From contig NC_073307.1 in assembly GCF_027595985.1 (NCBI RefSeq), forward strand, positions 121,437,678 through 121,501,677: DNA of 64,000 bases, in the 5' to 3' direction. Below, piece after piece: positions 46,746 to 58,480 of this stretch. Every line of letters begins with the position of its first letter. The first letter of the stretch is position 1. This DNA comes from Sorex araneus. Its lineage: Eukaryota; Chordata; Mammalia; Eulipotyphla; Soricidae. The notes below the pieces were generated by a model that was not told the origin of the DNA, ran no database searches, and saw only the letters and a program-made list of their open reading frames with translations. The position numbers were made by a program, and so were the translations under genes.

Positions 46746-47444
46746 TTTTTTTTTTTTTTTTTTAATTTTATTTATTTTTAATTAGAGAATCACCATGAGG
46801 GTACAGTTACAGATTTATACACTTTTGTGCCCATACTTCCCTCATACAAAGTTCGGGAACCCATCCCTTCACCAGTGCCCATTCTCCACCACCCGTAAAC
46901 CCAGCATCCCTCCCACCCTCCCCAATCCCATCTCCCCCCGACCCCACCCTGCCACTGTGGCAAGGCATTCCCTTCTGTTCTCTCTCTCTAATTAGCTGTT
47001 GTGGTTTGCAATAAAGGTGTTCAGTGGCCGCTGTGCTCAGTCTCTAGCCCTCATTCAGCCCGCAACTCCCTTCCCCCACATGGCCTTCGACTACAATGTA
47101 GTTGGTGATCGCTTCTCTGAGTTGACCTTTCCCCGGAACGTGAGGCCAGCCTCGAAGCCATGGAGTCAACCTCCTGGTACTTATTTCTACAGTTCTTGGG
47201 TGATAGTCTCCCACTCTGTTATTCTATATACCATAGATGAGTGCAATCTTTCTATGTCTGTCTCTCTCTTTCTGACTCATTTCACTCAGCATTGACCAGA
47301 ATCCAAAGACTATCCACAGAATGGGAAAGGATATTTACACAATACCCATCAGATAAGGGGTTGATATCAATGGTATATAAAGCACTGGTTGAACTCTACA
47401 AGAAGAAAACATCCAACCCCATCAAAAAATGGGGCGAAGAAATG
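46746..47444 (-). mobile_element. L1 insertion with 5' inversion, inside the captured segment
   Basis: T-rich tail and reverse L1 3' UTR to the ORF2 end (46746-47293), then a switch to sense ORF2 sequence (47294-47444, matching 7480-7625). It is flanked by a perfect 14-bp duplication, AAAAGCGCTTTCTT, at 46732-46745 and 47445-47458. Confidence 0.95.
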
Positions 47445-47666
47445 AAAAGCGCTTTCTTGACCCAATTTTATAACCAGGAAACTGGCTGGTCAGACAGAGA
47501 AACGGGGAGCAATGTTCCCAATCGGCCGACAGGGCTCAATTTGCCCTGGGGACTGCTCTTTCCTTTCTCTGTCTATCAGTTTTTCTCCCTGCCGTTTTTG
47601 AAGGGTCAGATCGATCGATCAACTGCAAATGTGTGCACGTGTAGTGGTGTTTTTTAGTCAGTTCAT

Positions 47667-47686
47667 TGTCTGTCTGTCTGTCTGAC

Positions 47687-47716
<30 letters not shown>
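47667..47716. repeat. (CTGT)n microsatellite
   Basis: About twelve CTGT units with one interrupting GA. Confidence 0.95.
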
Positions 47717-47717
<1 letters not shown>

Positions 47718-50700
47718 GGAACACTCGAGTGTTAGAGCTAGTTTGAAGTCATTAATTCTTAGAACTGAGCAAACAAAATCAAGGGAGTCAGAGTGATATG
47801 TAGTCCAGCAATTTAAAAGATTTAGGTATCTTTGGAACTTGTTAGATCAGGTTTAAAGAAAGATTTCTAATCAGAATGTGGCGACCACGAAGGGATTGAA
47901 ATTCTCAATCTAGATTTCTTATTGGAAGAACATTAATGTTTATTAACAGTTGTAACTCTTCTGAAATTCGTAGTCAGTACTATCTAGGAAGAGCTGAGGA
48001 AGTAGCTCCTAAAACTAGCCTAAAACTAAAGTGAAATAACAATTCAGAGGATGCAAGGCTTTATCTTACAAGCCTCAGCTAATTTTAATGAAGAATTTAG
48101 CTGTTTTTAAAGCAACAGAGGTATAGAAACCACCAAAATAGACAAAGTTTTCTTATGTTTCCATAAACATTGATGGTCTGAGTGTTTTTTTTTTCTTTTC
48201 TGTGCTAAAATCAAAGGTTGGTTTAAAAAAAATATATAAAGGGGGGGTGGAGGCTCTCTCTCTGTATTTGAAAGGATGTCTGTATGGTGGACTTGTTTAA
48301 AGTTAGAGAGCTCATGATTTGAAATAACTAAGATACAAAAACTATTGGATTTAAGCCAAAGAAGGTTTACTCATGTTTTATAAAAATTGATGGTTTAAAG
48401 GTCTTATGCTGTTGTGTCAGTGTACATATGCATCTGCATTGGATTATTAGAATGTGAGCTGAAATAATTGTGGAAAAGCAGGTTCAAAGAGTAATAGTTT
48501 AGTTAAAACATGAGTTTCTAGAGTTATGAATTTGGTTGCAAATCTTATCCTACTGGTATTTTATTTGAATCTGAGACTTTTGGTAACTAAAATTTCTAGA
48601 GATACTTAGCAAAGAATTATAATAGATTAATCTCAGGTGTCAGCCTGATAGTCTGAAGCCATAGCATTGTGCCTTGGTTAAAGTTTGAGATAAGAATGGA
48701 GTATTTCATGGAAAATGTGGGAAATTTTACTGACTATTGTTAAATCAGTCTGTCTAGTACATGAAAATGCATGTTATTATTCTGATAACTTTATTCATTG
48801 CAAAGCTTTGTCACCAGATATCATATCTAGCTCTGACCATCACATAGAAGTTTGTATGCAAGTGTGAGATCCTTAATGTTTTATGGTAATCTATGAGTGT
48901 TTTAATCTTTATATTTGTGTTTTCCTAGAAATCAGAATTCTAAGATGTCTCCTGGTTAATTTCTAATGTGGAGTGAACCTTTGCCCAATGAATATGTCGT
49001 AAGAACTTTAGTTGTGAGCATCTTTAAAGTTGTTGAATATCTATAGAACTGACCTAATGCTTTTGAAATAACACTGAAAGTAGTTTTGTCATGTTAAATG
49101 AAATGATTGGTAATTTGTGCCCAAACTTGGAAGATCATGTTGTACTAAGTTCAGTAAAAATAAGAGTTTAAACTTGTGGGACTATAAAGAATATAGATGT
49201 ATGTCTTAAGTCAGAAAGATAATGGATGCAGATATCATCAGTTGGAAAAAGGAAAGAAACTGATCACTGTTTTAAGAAACTCTTTAAATCACATGCAGAA
49301 TTGTTCTAGTATGTTTTTGGTAGGATCTATGGAAAAGATATTGGATGGATTGTCTGGAACTCCTGTTACAGTGCTCTTAGATTATTGAATTCTTCAAAAG
49401 TTGTGGAAAATCAAGTGTTTTTTTAAATGGGATTAAATGAATTAGACATGTTTAACTGTACACTGGACTCCCAGTACAGTGCTCTTATTAATGGGAAGTC
49501 AAGGTTTTCAACATGGAATTGAATGGGTTAAACATGATGTAAATTGTACACTTTTCCTCTACAGATTTTAGCTTCTTTGACTAGGACCCACAACAAATGG
49601 GTGTGTTGCATCTCACTGTGAGTAAAGTGAAATGTTTGCTTTTCTCTTCTTTTGTACCTTCAGTATGTTTTTGATGCTTCATGGCACTATGTTGGTTTGC
49701 ATAAATCCAGATAAAAGTCTTTCCTCTCTGTAATAGGGTCTACCCCTCATGCAGACAGGAAAATCAGTTATGAGACCCCAAAGCCCTCTTTCAGGGAAAG
49801 AGTCAAGGGATTGGTCTAAATGACAGGAGCAGGTATTTAACAGGTACTGTTTCAAGTACCCTACAAACCTCAGGGAGACCCTAGAGGCCAGTTGGCTTAA
49901 GGAAAGAATGGAAATCATCACTGCTATGGAAAATGAGAAATCCGGCAATCTGTGTGACTGACACAATCTGGGCCTACTCAGCATCAAGAAAAACCCTGGA
50001 AACCAGGATCTCTCCCAGCCCTGAAAAAGGGAGGGGATGGACTCCTTTCTGCCAGGATGCATCTACGGAAAAGGCCACCTCCAGTTCTACCTGAAGGCTT
50101 GAGACCATCCAGTTCATCGTGGGACATTTATGGCCAGGCCTGGGTAACTCTGACGTGCCACATAGAATTAATGCCATTATTGGCGTGCCTCCTGTCTTTA
50201 GCCAACCCCCAGGACTTCTCAGTAAATAATGGGGTACCCCAAATGGAGAGTTCTCCAATCTTGCTGTATTTATGCAAAAGAACAAGTCAGATTTGTTAAG
50301 CCATCAGGCAAATTTTAAAATGAAGGTGGAGAGAAAACCATGTTTCTGTAACTTGCTTTTTAAAGAATCAGATTCAAATTCTACAAGAGTAATCTAGTAA
50401 ATGTATTCTAATCTGGATCTAAAAGGTATCCCTTTTGGGTAATTCAGGTATAATGTGTTTTGCTGACTGTAAAGTAAGCAGCCTAGTCTTTGGGACTCAA
50501 TGTTGAACATGCTGTCACTAGTCTGACCAGGGTATTGGAAGCCAGAGCTTTAGTGGGGGGAACCTCAGCTCAAAGTGCAGAATTAATGCTTTCCCCCAAC
50601 CTGTCAATTGGCTACAGTGCCAAGTGTGGACATTTAAACTGGTTCTAAGTATTCACTTTTAGTTCTATGAACACAGTCATTTGGAGAGAACTAGAATTTT

Positions 50701-51546
50701 AACAGCTCTTAATTCTCGTTCCATCAAGGGATTAATACCCCATCCAGAGAATACTCATCTAAGATATTCTGCAAAAGAGGAACAATAGGCATTGGAACAA
50801 GGTTTTCAAAAGGAAATTGATAAAGGGTTACACTAAGCTTCCAACACAAGTGAAAGCCATCTTTCATGGAAAGGAACTCAGAACTGTGCTTTCTGTTTCA
50901 TTAATGAATTGTGGGCCTCCTTTCCTAACACTTGTAACTTCAAGGAACTTGCCGAGGAAAGGATTGGCAGATTGACATGCAAATGATCAAACGCTCATAT
51001 ATTCAAGATACAAACATCTACTGCTTCCAAATGACAGCTTCAGTGGATGGGTAGCTTTTCCAACCTGAGAAGCGGTGTGGTGCTTCTAGGCCACTAGAAA
51101 AATCTGAACATAGGAAGTCATTTTCTATCAACCAATGGGTGAAGCAGTTATTCCTTTCCATTGTTTTTATGACAGAAATAGGTGTAGGATTATGTTGTGT
51201 TGGTTTCTGCTGCTTTAATTTCTGTCTCACCATCCCAGGCAGAATGTTATATAAAACTGTAGATCACTCTGCTCTTGCTAGATCAGAGGCAATATTCTAC
51301 TCCAAGGTCCAATCATTTCAAAGTGACATTCCTCAGTCTAATTGATCTGATCTTTTCTTTCAGATAACTTCAGGATCCCAACCAGTTCATTGCCTGGGGC
51401 CCACTAAAACTAAGGTAGCATGAGGTTTCACCCCTTGTGCAGGCAGGGCCAGCGCCCCTTTGTCAGCATGAAGCAGCTCCAGAAGATGGACCTTCAGCCA
51501 TTTTCCCCTTAAAGATTTAAGGTGGTGAAATCTCTAGGGGGGAATA

Positions 51547-51953
51547 TGATGTAGGCAGGTAGATAGGGAAAGGCCCCTGGCAATGAAACTTAGATCATCA
51601 AAGTCTCCGGGGAGGAGAATCCTGAGACCCCTCCCCCCCTGTGAAACCGCACCTGATAAGACCTTCAACAGACTCTGAGGATAGTAGACCCCTCCCCAGG
51701 AGGTTCCCCAAAGAAGGCTATCACCACTCCCAACCTCCCTGGTATACTTGAAAAGAAACCACATGTGGGTGGGGGCAGGTTGTAAAGAACCTATAAAAAA
51801 CAGCCCAATAGTCCATTCAAGGCTCTCTTTATCTTTGGAGGAGCCCGAGTTCTTTCTTGAGCGCGTTACTCCTACTGCTTTCTCCTTTTCCACTTATCTC
51901 TTCCTCCTTCCCTAAGACCTTCTAAATAAAGTCTGTTACTTCAAAAAAAAAAA
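51547..51953 (+). repeat. Internal LTR (U3-R) of family X with poly(A)
   Basis: It begins just after a PPT-like AGGGGGGAATA and has a TATA box at 51792, AATAAA at 51925-51930 and an 11-A run at 51943-51953. No U5 or primer site follows: the sequence passes directly into the env leader. Ending at R plus A is the form of a retroviral RNA 3' end, not of an integrated LTR. Confidence 0.75.
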
Positions 51954-52042
51954 TTTAAGCTACTTAGCTCAGGGTCATAAGGAGTGAGAGTTTTTAAAGA
52001 TTTCCGAGTCCGCAGAATGCTCCAGGGGGAACCCCTGAGAGG

Positions 52043-52065
52043 GATTCTCTCTTTTCTTCTTACAG
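52043..52065 (+). other. Splice acceptor upstream of env
   Basis: TTCTCTCTTTTCTTCTTACAG, a strong polypyrimidine tract with AG at 52064-52065, six nt before the env ATG at 52071. Confidence 0.75.
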
Positions 52066-52070
52066 AGAAC

Positions 52071-53812
52071 ATGCGGCTCGTCGTCCGGTGCCGACCCTGC
52101 GGGTTTGCAATGATGATCCTGCTGCTGACTGTGCAACCCACGGAGGCCGGATTGGGCCGGCCGGCTGACCCTACACGCCTCCTACAACAGCTGTATGGGA
52201 CCCCGTGCAACTGTCAGGGAGGACAATCTTCGGTGACCCCAACGAGTTACACGAAAACCGTGGACTGTGGGACTCTGACTATATATCTCGTCACGCGGCC
52301 CAGTGCTCGGGGCGGACTAACCCAGTTTTGGCAGTGCGTGCCCAAGCCTACTTTTATAAATAAGGGGGATCCCTGTCCTCAAAACTGTCAAGTGGTAGAC
52401 CAGATGAATGCCATGTGTTATACCAGCTATTCTGAATGTACCCTAGGAGGAAAGAGGTATTTTAGCCCCATATGTCCTACGAGGGAACGTTCGGGGGTGA
52501 CTGGTCAGTCGTCCCCTCCAGCAGAGGGAACCCTAAGTATGCTGCTGCCTCATGCACGGCCCCAGTGGGCAAAGATGCCTGCTGGCCCACGCGAGCCCCC
52601 TTACACGTTTCCGATGGGGGGCCTACTGATGTGGTCCGGGAGGTGGAAGTGGGGCAGAAAATTCAACAGCTGATTCTTGCCCGATTTCCTCAGATTGAAT
52701 ATCATCCCCTGCTACTCCCGAAACCCCGGGGCATGGATTTGGATCCCAGTACTGAGAACATTTTGGCCGCCACACATTCGGCATTGAATGTTACTAACCC
52801 CACCCTGGCCGAAGATTGCTGGCTATGCCTACCATATGGTGACTCCTGGCCTTTGGCAGTGCCCTCTTCTTTAGCTAATGACTCCACCCCCTCTGCTGTG
52901 CAGGTTGACAACTGCTTTGCCAGCCTTCCCTTCAAGGTACAGCCTCTTGGCTTTAATTTTAGTTATTGCTATTATAGGGTTGCTAATAATGATTCGTATG
53001 ACATTGATGTCGGGGTGCTGTCTACCTCTGGGTGTGAACAGTCTATTAATAGCGCTGGCCCACTGTGTGCTGGGACCAGCCGAGTTTTTGTGTGCGGCAG
53101 CAATCAGGCCTATGCCCTTCTCCCGACGAACTGGACTGGCCTTTGTGGGCTAGCTATGCTACTCCCTGATATTGACTTACTTAAAGGTGATGAACCAGTC
53201 CCCATCCCATCTATAGATCACATTGTCCCTCGCCATAAGCGAGCAGTGCAGTTCATTCCATTACTACTGGGCCTAGGTGTCTCCGCGGCCGTGGGCACGG
53301 GTTCGGCGGGATTGGCCACAGCCCTTTCCTCCTACTTCAAGCTGTCCCAACAACTAGCAGACGATGTTACTAAAGTTTATCAATCCATTAAGGATCTCCA
53401 AGACCAAATAGATTCCTTGGCAGAAGTGGTACTCCAAAATAGGAGAGGTCTGGACCTCCTCACTGCGGACAGAGGGGGAATTTGCCTGACACTTCAGGAG
53501 AAATGCTGTTTTTATGCCAACAAGTCGGGTATAGTGAGGGACCGGGTTAGAAAGCACCAAGAAGAATTAGAAAAAAGGAGACATGAGTTTTATGAGCGCC
53601 CGTTTTGGTCGGCGTGGGGGGGTGTGTTGCCCTATCTCCTCCCCCTTTTGGGGCCCCTTGTTGGAGCATTATTACTGATCTCCTTTGGTCCTTGGGCATT
53701 CCAACGCCTAACTCAGTTTATTAAAGATCAGGTGAATGCCGTGACCTCACGCAAGGTGGAAGTGTACTATCACCGCCTGGTACAAGCCTATCCAGAAGAA
53801 GAGTTTGCATGA
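52071..53812 (+). pseudogene. env of gammaretroviral/type-D kind, split by one frameshift
   Basis: The surface-subunit N-terminus reads from ATG 52071: a signal peptide (AMMILLLTVQPTEA), then a Cys-rich start with CNCQGG. This frame stops at 52673. The second frame is open from 52466 and coded to 53812, so a 1-nt shift lies about 52466-52500. In the second frame, counted from Met 52472: SDGG-PT-D-VV-R at 47-56, CWLC at 116-119 (the SU-TM disulfide motif), furin-type RHKR at 254-257, fusion peptide from ~258, helical region, immunosuppressive-type segment ~322-338, CX6CC (338, 345, 346), membrane span ~384-407, 39-residue tail. Four or more sequons lie in SU. The kind is that of viruses with betaretroviral cores and type-D Env. 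Except for the shift, no stop is seen. Confidence 0.9.
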
Positions 53813-54322
53813 TTTTTGTACAATAGCCTATCCTGCATAATACCGTGCCTTGTTTTTGACTGAATCTTGGCAGAGTGTAAGTTGGCGTAGGTGATGATGC
53901 CTAGTCTTTTTAGATCGTTTAGTCCCAATGGTTGCTCAGCCTAGGTGGTCTGTCCCCCCGCCGGAGGCATCGCCGCTTTAAATCAAGCTGCTCCGTGCTT
54001 TCTTTTATGCTGAGTGTAGCCCCTGCACACTTGGGATCTGTGGATCCATTGCACGAGTTTGGATGCACCGGCAATGGTCTCAGGGAAGGGTGTCAGACTA
54101 GATGGTACTGCACTAGGTCTCTCTCCTCCCTGACCCAGGGCGACGAGCCGCTTGCATAGGGCCGCCGTCGAAATTTTGCCCTGCCTGGAAAAGCGGACGG
54201 CGGGACAGGAGGAGCCTCATCAGATCCTGAAGAGGGACCCGTTGAGGCCACCTCAGTCCCTGGTATTTTTACAGGCAGTGGTGTCCGTCGCCCCCTTTCT
54301 CGCAGAGACCGGCTCCTTAGTA

Positions 54323-54339
54323 AAGAGATAAGGGGGAGT
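54323..54339 (+). promoter_or_regulatory. Polypurine tract before the 3' LTR
   Basis: AAGAGATAAGGGGGAGT directly before TGTAGGG of the 3' LTR, the plus-strand priming site for reverse transcription. Confidence 0.9.
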
Positions 54340-54645
54340 TGTAGGGAGCCAGAGCACATGGAGCAAAGATGGCGCCGACGTCCGGCTGCCCTAGGTAATA
54401 AATAACCTCCAGAGCGCGGGCCCCGGCATCGCCCCCCATGGGGTGATTGGAGGACAGCCAACTGGCGAGCAACACGTCAGAAGTGAGGGGTCTTCTCTAT
54501 AAAAAGGGTATCGCTCTGAGGGTCGGGGCCTTCCTCCCCCACTGGTGTACGTGTGGAGATCTCCAATAAACTTGCTGCAGAAGGACCCTCAACCGGTGTC
54601 GTCTCTCTTTGCTGGCGAAGGGAAACCGCGACAACGCGATTTACA
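54340..54645 (+). repeat. 3' LTR of the provirus
   Basis: 306 bp, identical to the 5' LTR on my reading, followed by GAGACC. Between the env stop and the PPT (53813-54322) lies about 510 nt of non-coding DNA with GC-rich parts. Confidence 0.95.
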
Positions 54646-54651
54646 GAGACC

Positions 54652-55330
54652 TTAGAGGAATATATATCAATGAAAATGCACTGGACTTGGAGTTCTCTGG
54701 TTTTGGTCTTAAATTCAGGTTTTATCCCATTTTAGCTACAAAATATTTTACTCAAAGGAGTAAAACTTTGAGTCTCACTGTCATTTGATGGAGAAGGGAG
54801 TTCACCTACATTCAGTAGCCAGACTGAGTGATGGCAGAAGAGAGTTCAAGTGAAAGCAAATGGTCAGAGTTGCATTTGCATCTGAATTCTTTTGCTATGG
54901 TTACTGATTTAAATGACATGTATACATCTTTTTTGTTTTCCAGCTAAAGTGGGAAATCACTTTTCTTCATATGTACTATTTTAGAGTATGGCAAGACAAT
55001 TAGAAATTTTCAGAAGTTGAATTAAATTTAGTTCTAAATATTATGCTAATACTCTTCAGGAAAGTTGAATTATATGCAAAATAAACCTAGTATGAACACC
55101 CGAAAGGGTGAAATATCACAATTTACAATGACTTAAATATAAATTGTAATTTCTCAAAATTGTATATTTTCCCTGAAGAGTAAAAGTGTAAACCATTTTT
55201 TTCAGCTGTGGTAACAACGTCGGATGAGACATTCTCAGACTTATTGATGGAAGTGAAATTTGACAGAATCAACACTTATGGCCATTTAAAATATATATAA
55301 TGACATATAAATGTCATACATTTTCCTCCT
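54652..55330. repeat. MRGPR 3'-flank duplication block a, copy 3 (right part)
   Basis: Continues block a after the provirus. TTGCATCTGAATTCTTTTGCTATGG and GACAGAATCAACACTTATGGCCATTTAAAATAT match 35760-36180 and 26200-26640. No gene. Confidence 0.8.
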
Positions 55331-55716
55331 TTATTTCTTATGTATTTGTTGATTTACAGAGATGTTTGTTCATGTGCCAAGTACATAATACAAAATGTAC
55401 ACATGTAGAATTATTTATAGTATCATCACCAAAAGTTAATGTGTCCAACACACTGGATAACTTGCAATCTATGTGAACAACAGCTCCTGTGTAGATGTAT
55501 AAAAAATAGCAATACATTAGTTTGGAATGGTTTCTAAGTTAATACCAATTTTTGTTAAGACTATACTTTTTCTTTTTTTTAATCACCCTGAAATACAGTA
55601 ACAAGGATTTCATGTTTGAATTTTAGTCATACAATGATCAAACACCAACCATCCATCAGTCCACATTTTCCACCCACAATGTCCTCAGTAAAATTAGTTC
55701 AGTCATTCTTTGTCTG

Positions 55717-56117
<401 letters not shown>

Positions 56118-56118
56118 G

Positions 56119-56286
56119 CTATTTGTGTCACACCTGGAGATGCACAGGGATTACTCCAGGCTCTGCACTCAGGAATTACTCCTGGTGGTGCTCAGGGGAC
56201 CATATGGGATGCTGGGAATCGAACCCTGGTTGGCTGCATGCAAGGCAAATGCCCTACCCACTTTGCTATCTCTCCAGCACCGGCCC
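56119..56286 (-). mobile_element. SOR-type SINE (minus)
   Basis: GTCACACCTGGAGATGCACAGG body, then CATATGGGATGCTGGGAATCG and the head in reverse, GCATGCAAGGCAAATGCCC, GCTATCTCTCCAGCAC. Confidence 0.93.
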
Positions 56287-56540
56287 CTCTCTTTCTGATT
56301 CAATTCACTTAACATGATACTCATCATGACAATCCACTCTTAAACAAATTTTATGACTTCATCTTTTCTAAGAGCTGAATAGTATTTCATTGTGTATATA
56401 TATCAAGGTTTCTTTAATCAGTCATCTGTTCCTTGGCACTTGGGTTGTTTCCAGATTCTGGCTATTGTGAACAGTGCTGCAAAGAACATATAGGTACTGA
56501 TGTTTTTTCTACTGTACTTTTTTGCACCCTCTAAGACTAT

Positions 56541-57150
56541 TTTTAGGGGGTCATTTTTAAAGTTTGTTACAGAGAAGTTTCTCTGGTCATGCAGAGCACC
56601 GAAACCATGAGAAGGAGCCAGAGTATTCTCTCCTGAGTGTGAAGCTGGATCTAGGTGTTGCTTCTTCAACTGCCTTTGACCGTTGATGATCGTTCTTCTC
56701 TTCTTTTGGAAGAGTGATAGGGAGAGGATACAGTCTGAGTGAATTTGTGAAAAAAGAATGCTAAACGTCATTAAAAGTGTGTGAATCATACACATAAGAA
56801 GTTGATAGCTAAAAGATATAATAATTTCATAAAACTCAATATCAAAAAGATGTTGAATCAATCCCCAAATGGAAGTGTTGAATTGGCTTCTTCAAAGAGC
56901 AATGACAATTTTCAAGGAAACTAAAAATTGTTTTGTTAGTTTCTTTTCTAAATGAGAAGGTAAAGTTTCTGATTGGCCTACATAGTTCTGAAAGCAAGAA
57001 GAATAAAGAGGATGCATCATAAACCTTGACTTTAGGATACAGTACAAAAGTAGTAATTGAAAAATGGTTTTGGAACAAAACCTCACACAAGGCCAGTGGG
57101 TTAAAATTAAGACCTAGAATTATATTTATACATATATGTGAGCAACTAAC
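56541..57150. other. Unassigned flank leading into receptor unit C
   Basis: No gene. From about 56960 it matches 40870-40980 (AGAGGATGCATCATAAACCTTGACTT), which marks the left edge of the unit B/unit C duplication. Confidence 0.55.
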
Positions 57151-58480
57151 ATTTATCTTATATATCATAGGTTTTACAGTACCATGATATACTTACTTAT
57201 TCTTAGCTAACTTTTATGTACACAATGTTTCAATGCAATGCTACAAGCAGTTTTACTTTCCTCGAGTGATGTCCACAGATTTACTCCCAACTGCCCCTCT
57301 GCCTTTCTGACAGGCACATTTCCACATATATCATTAGCTTTAGTTTGAATTTCATGCTTATAGGTTTGTTGACTCTGTAGTATAGATACATACATATATT
57401 CCATCTCTACACTATAATGTGCTAAATATCCTTGAATCTGATGTCTGTTACTTCCCCTTCCTCTAGACCTATCCCCTTCCTTTCTATATTTTCCTGTCAT
57501 TCTCATTTCTGCATTCAGTGGTCAAGGGTAGTCTGGATAGCCCTGCGATGAGACAGGGCATTCCCTCCTCCTACCATTCTTCTATAGACCACAGATAACT
57601 GATGTAATCTGGTATTTGTCCTTCCTGTGACTCACTTCATTTATATGATATTCTCCAGTTCTATCCAATTGCAGCAAGATGAATTATTTCTCCACTCTTT
57701 GCAGCTGCAGTGTATAAGTTGTATATATTATATATCATTTTTCATTATTTATTTATCAGCTCTTGGATGACTTCATACTCTAAGTATTGTAGGTTGATTC
57801 CATATTCTAAGTATTGTGCTGAGTGTCGCTGTGAATAGTGATGAGTATGTCCTCTTGAATGAATGATTTTATCCTGGGTTAGATACCAAGATGTAGAATT
57901 GTTATATCCTAAGGTAACTCTCTCTCTTTTTTTTTTAAGGCCAAACAAAATTTTTCTCATGACTTACGCTTGCCTCTGTTATCAGGAATCACTCCTAGTG
58001 GATTTGCGGGTCCATTTGGGGTGCCAGGGACGAAACCTGATTGTCTGCATGCCATGCAAACACTGTCCTGAGTACAGTATTCTTTTTGCCCTTGTAACCC
58101 TATGTTTACTTCTCATTAAAACTCCATACTGGTTTTCTTAAGGATTGAACTAGTTGAACCAGCCTTGGATAGGGTTTATTTTTTCAGCATACCCATAACC
58201 ATAGACAGTTTCCAGTTATGTTTCATTTTGGTTTTCTCGTTTCTAATGTGTGCTAGTCACAGTGCTTTCAGATTTTATCATATTGTCATCTTCATATGTA
58301 TTTCTCTGATACAAACTGATGATATGCATTTATTTTTTCATGTGTCCATTGGTCATCTGTCTCCTTCAGAAAAACCTGATCATTTTCTCTCCCCATCCTT
58401 GTATATGACTTTTGGATTCTTTTCTGCTGTTAACCCTTGTGATTTATGTATCTCAGATAGGAATTCTTTATCTGGTATTT
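57151..58480 (-). mobile_element. Old L1 fragment in receptor unit C
   Basis: Paralogue of 42231-43109, with an extra old SINE-like insertion (minus) at about 57930-58085 (GTGCCAGGGACGAAACCTGATTGTC). No gene. Confidence 0.65.

Larger units (their letters stand above)
46284..51953 (+). mobile_element. Captured segment of ERV family X inside the provirus
   Basis: Lies where capsid, nucleocapsid, protease and pol should be. It has no coding frame that resembles a retroviral protein and is AT-richer than the LTR, gag and env around it. 49675-51600 has an independent antisense relative at 37960-36210. The right end is an LTR-like U3-R: PPT CTAGGGGGGAATA at about 51535, TGATGTAGG start near 51547, TATAAAAAA at 51792, AATAAA at 51925-51930, then 11 A at 51943-51953, 13 nt past the signal, as in a cleaved and polyadenylated RNA. 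The left limit is uncertain; 46380-46500 looks like an ERV leader (TGTGAATGTACTGCGTGGGG). Confidence 0.75.
45137..54645 (+). mobile_element. Recombinant class II-like provirus
   Basis: 9.5-kb provirus in receptor flank DNA with target duplication GAGACC (45131-45136 and 54646-54651). Order: LTR, tRNA-Phe primer site, leader, gag fragment, ~5.6 kb of foreign ERV family X with its LTR and an A run, env leader with splice acceptor, env (one frameshift), PPT, LTR. No pol frame is seen. LTR start (GGGAGCC), GATGGCGCCGACGTCC-type block, Phe primer site and 6-bp duplication recall IAP-like class II elements; that naming is inference. It cannot make virus by itself. Its identical LTRs mean a recent insertion, driven by enzymes from elsewhere. 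Confidence 0.9.

Noticed and set aside
49679-50062. 127-residue minus-strand frame inside the captured segment
   Set aside because: No recognisable family, wrong strand for the provirus, and the antisense relative at 37.7 kb does not keep it open.
52071-53812. env as a functional captured syncytin-like gene
   Set aside because: The reading frame is broken in SU, the gene lies in a young provirus between identical LTRs, and nothing shows selection or host use.
45131-54651. Provirus as a simple class I element because of its env
   Set aside because: The 6-bp duplication, Phe primer site, LTR structure and gag fragment favour class II; env alone is class I-like.
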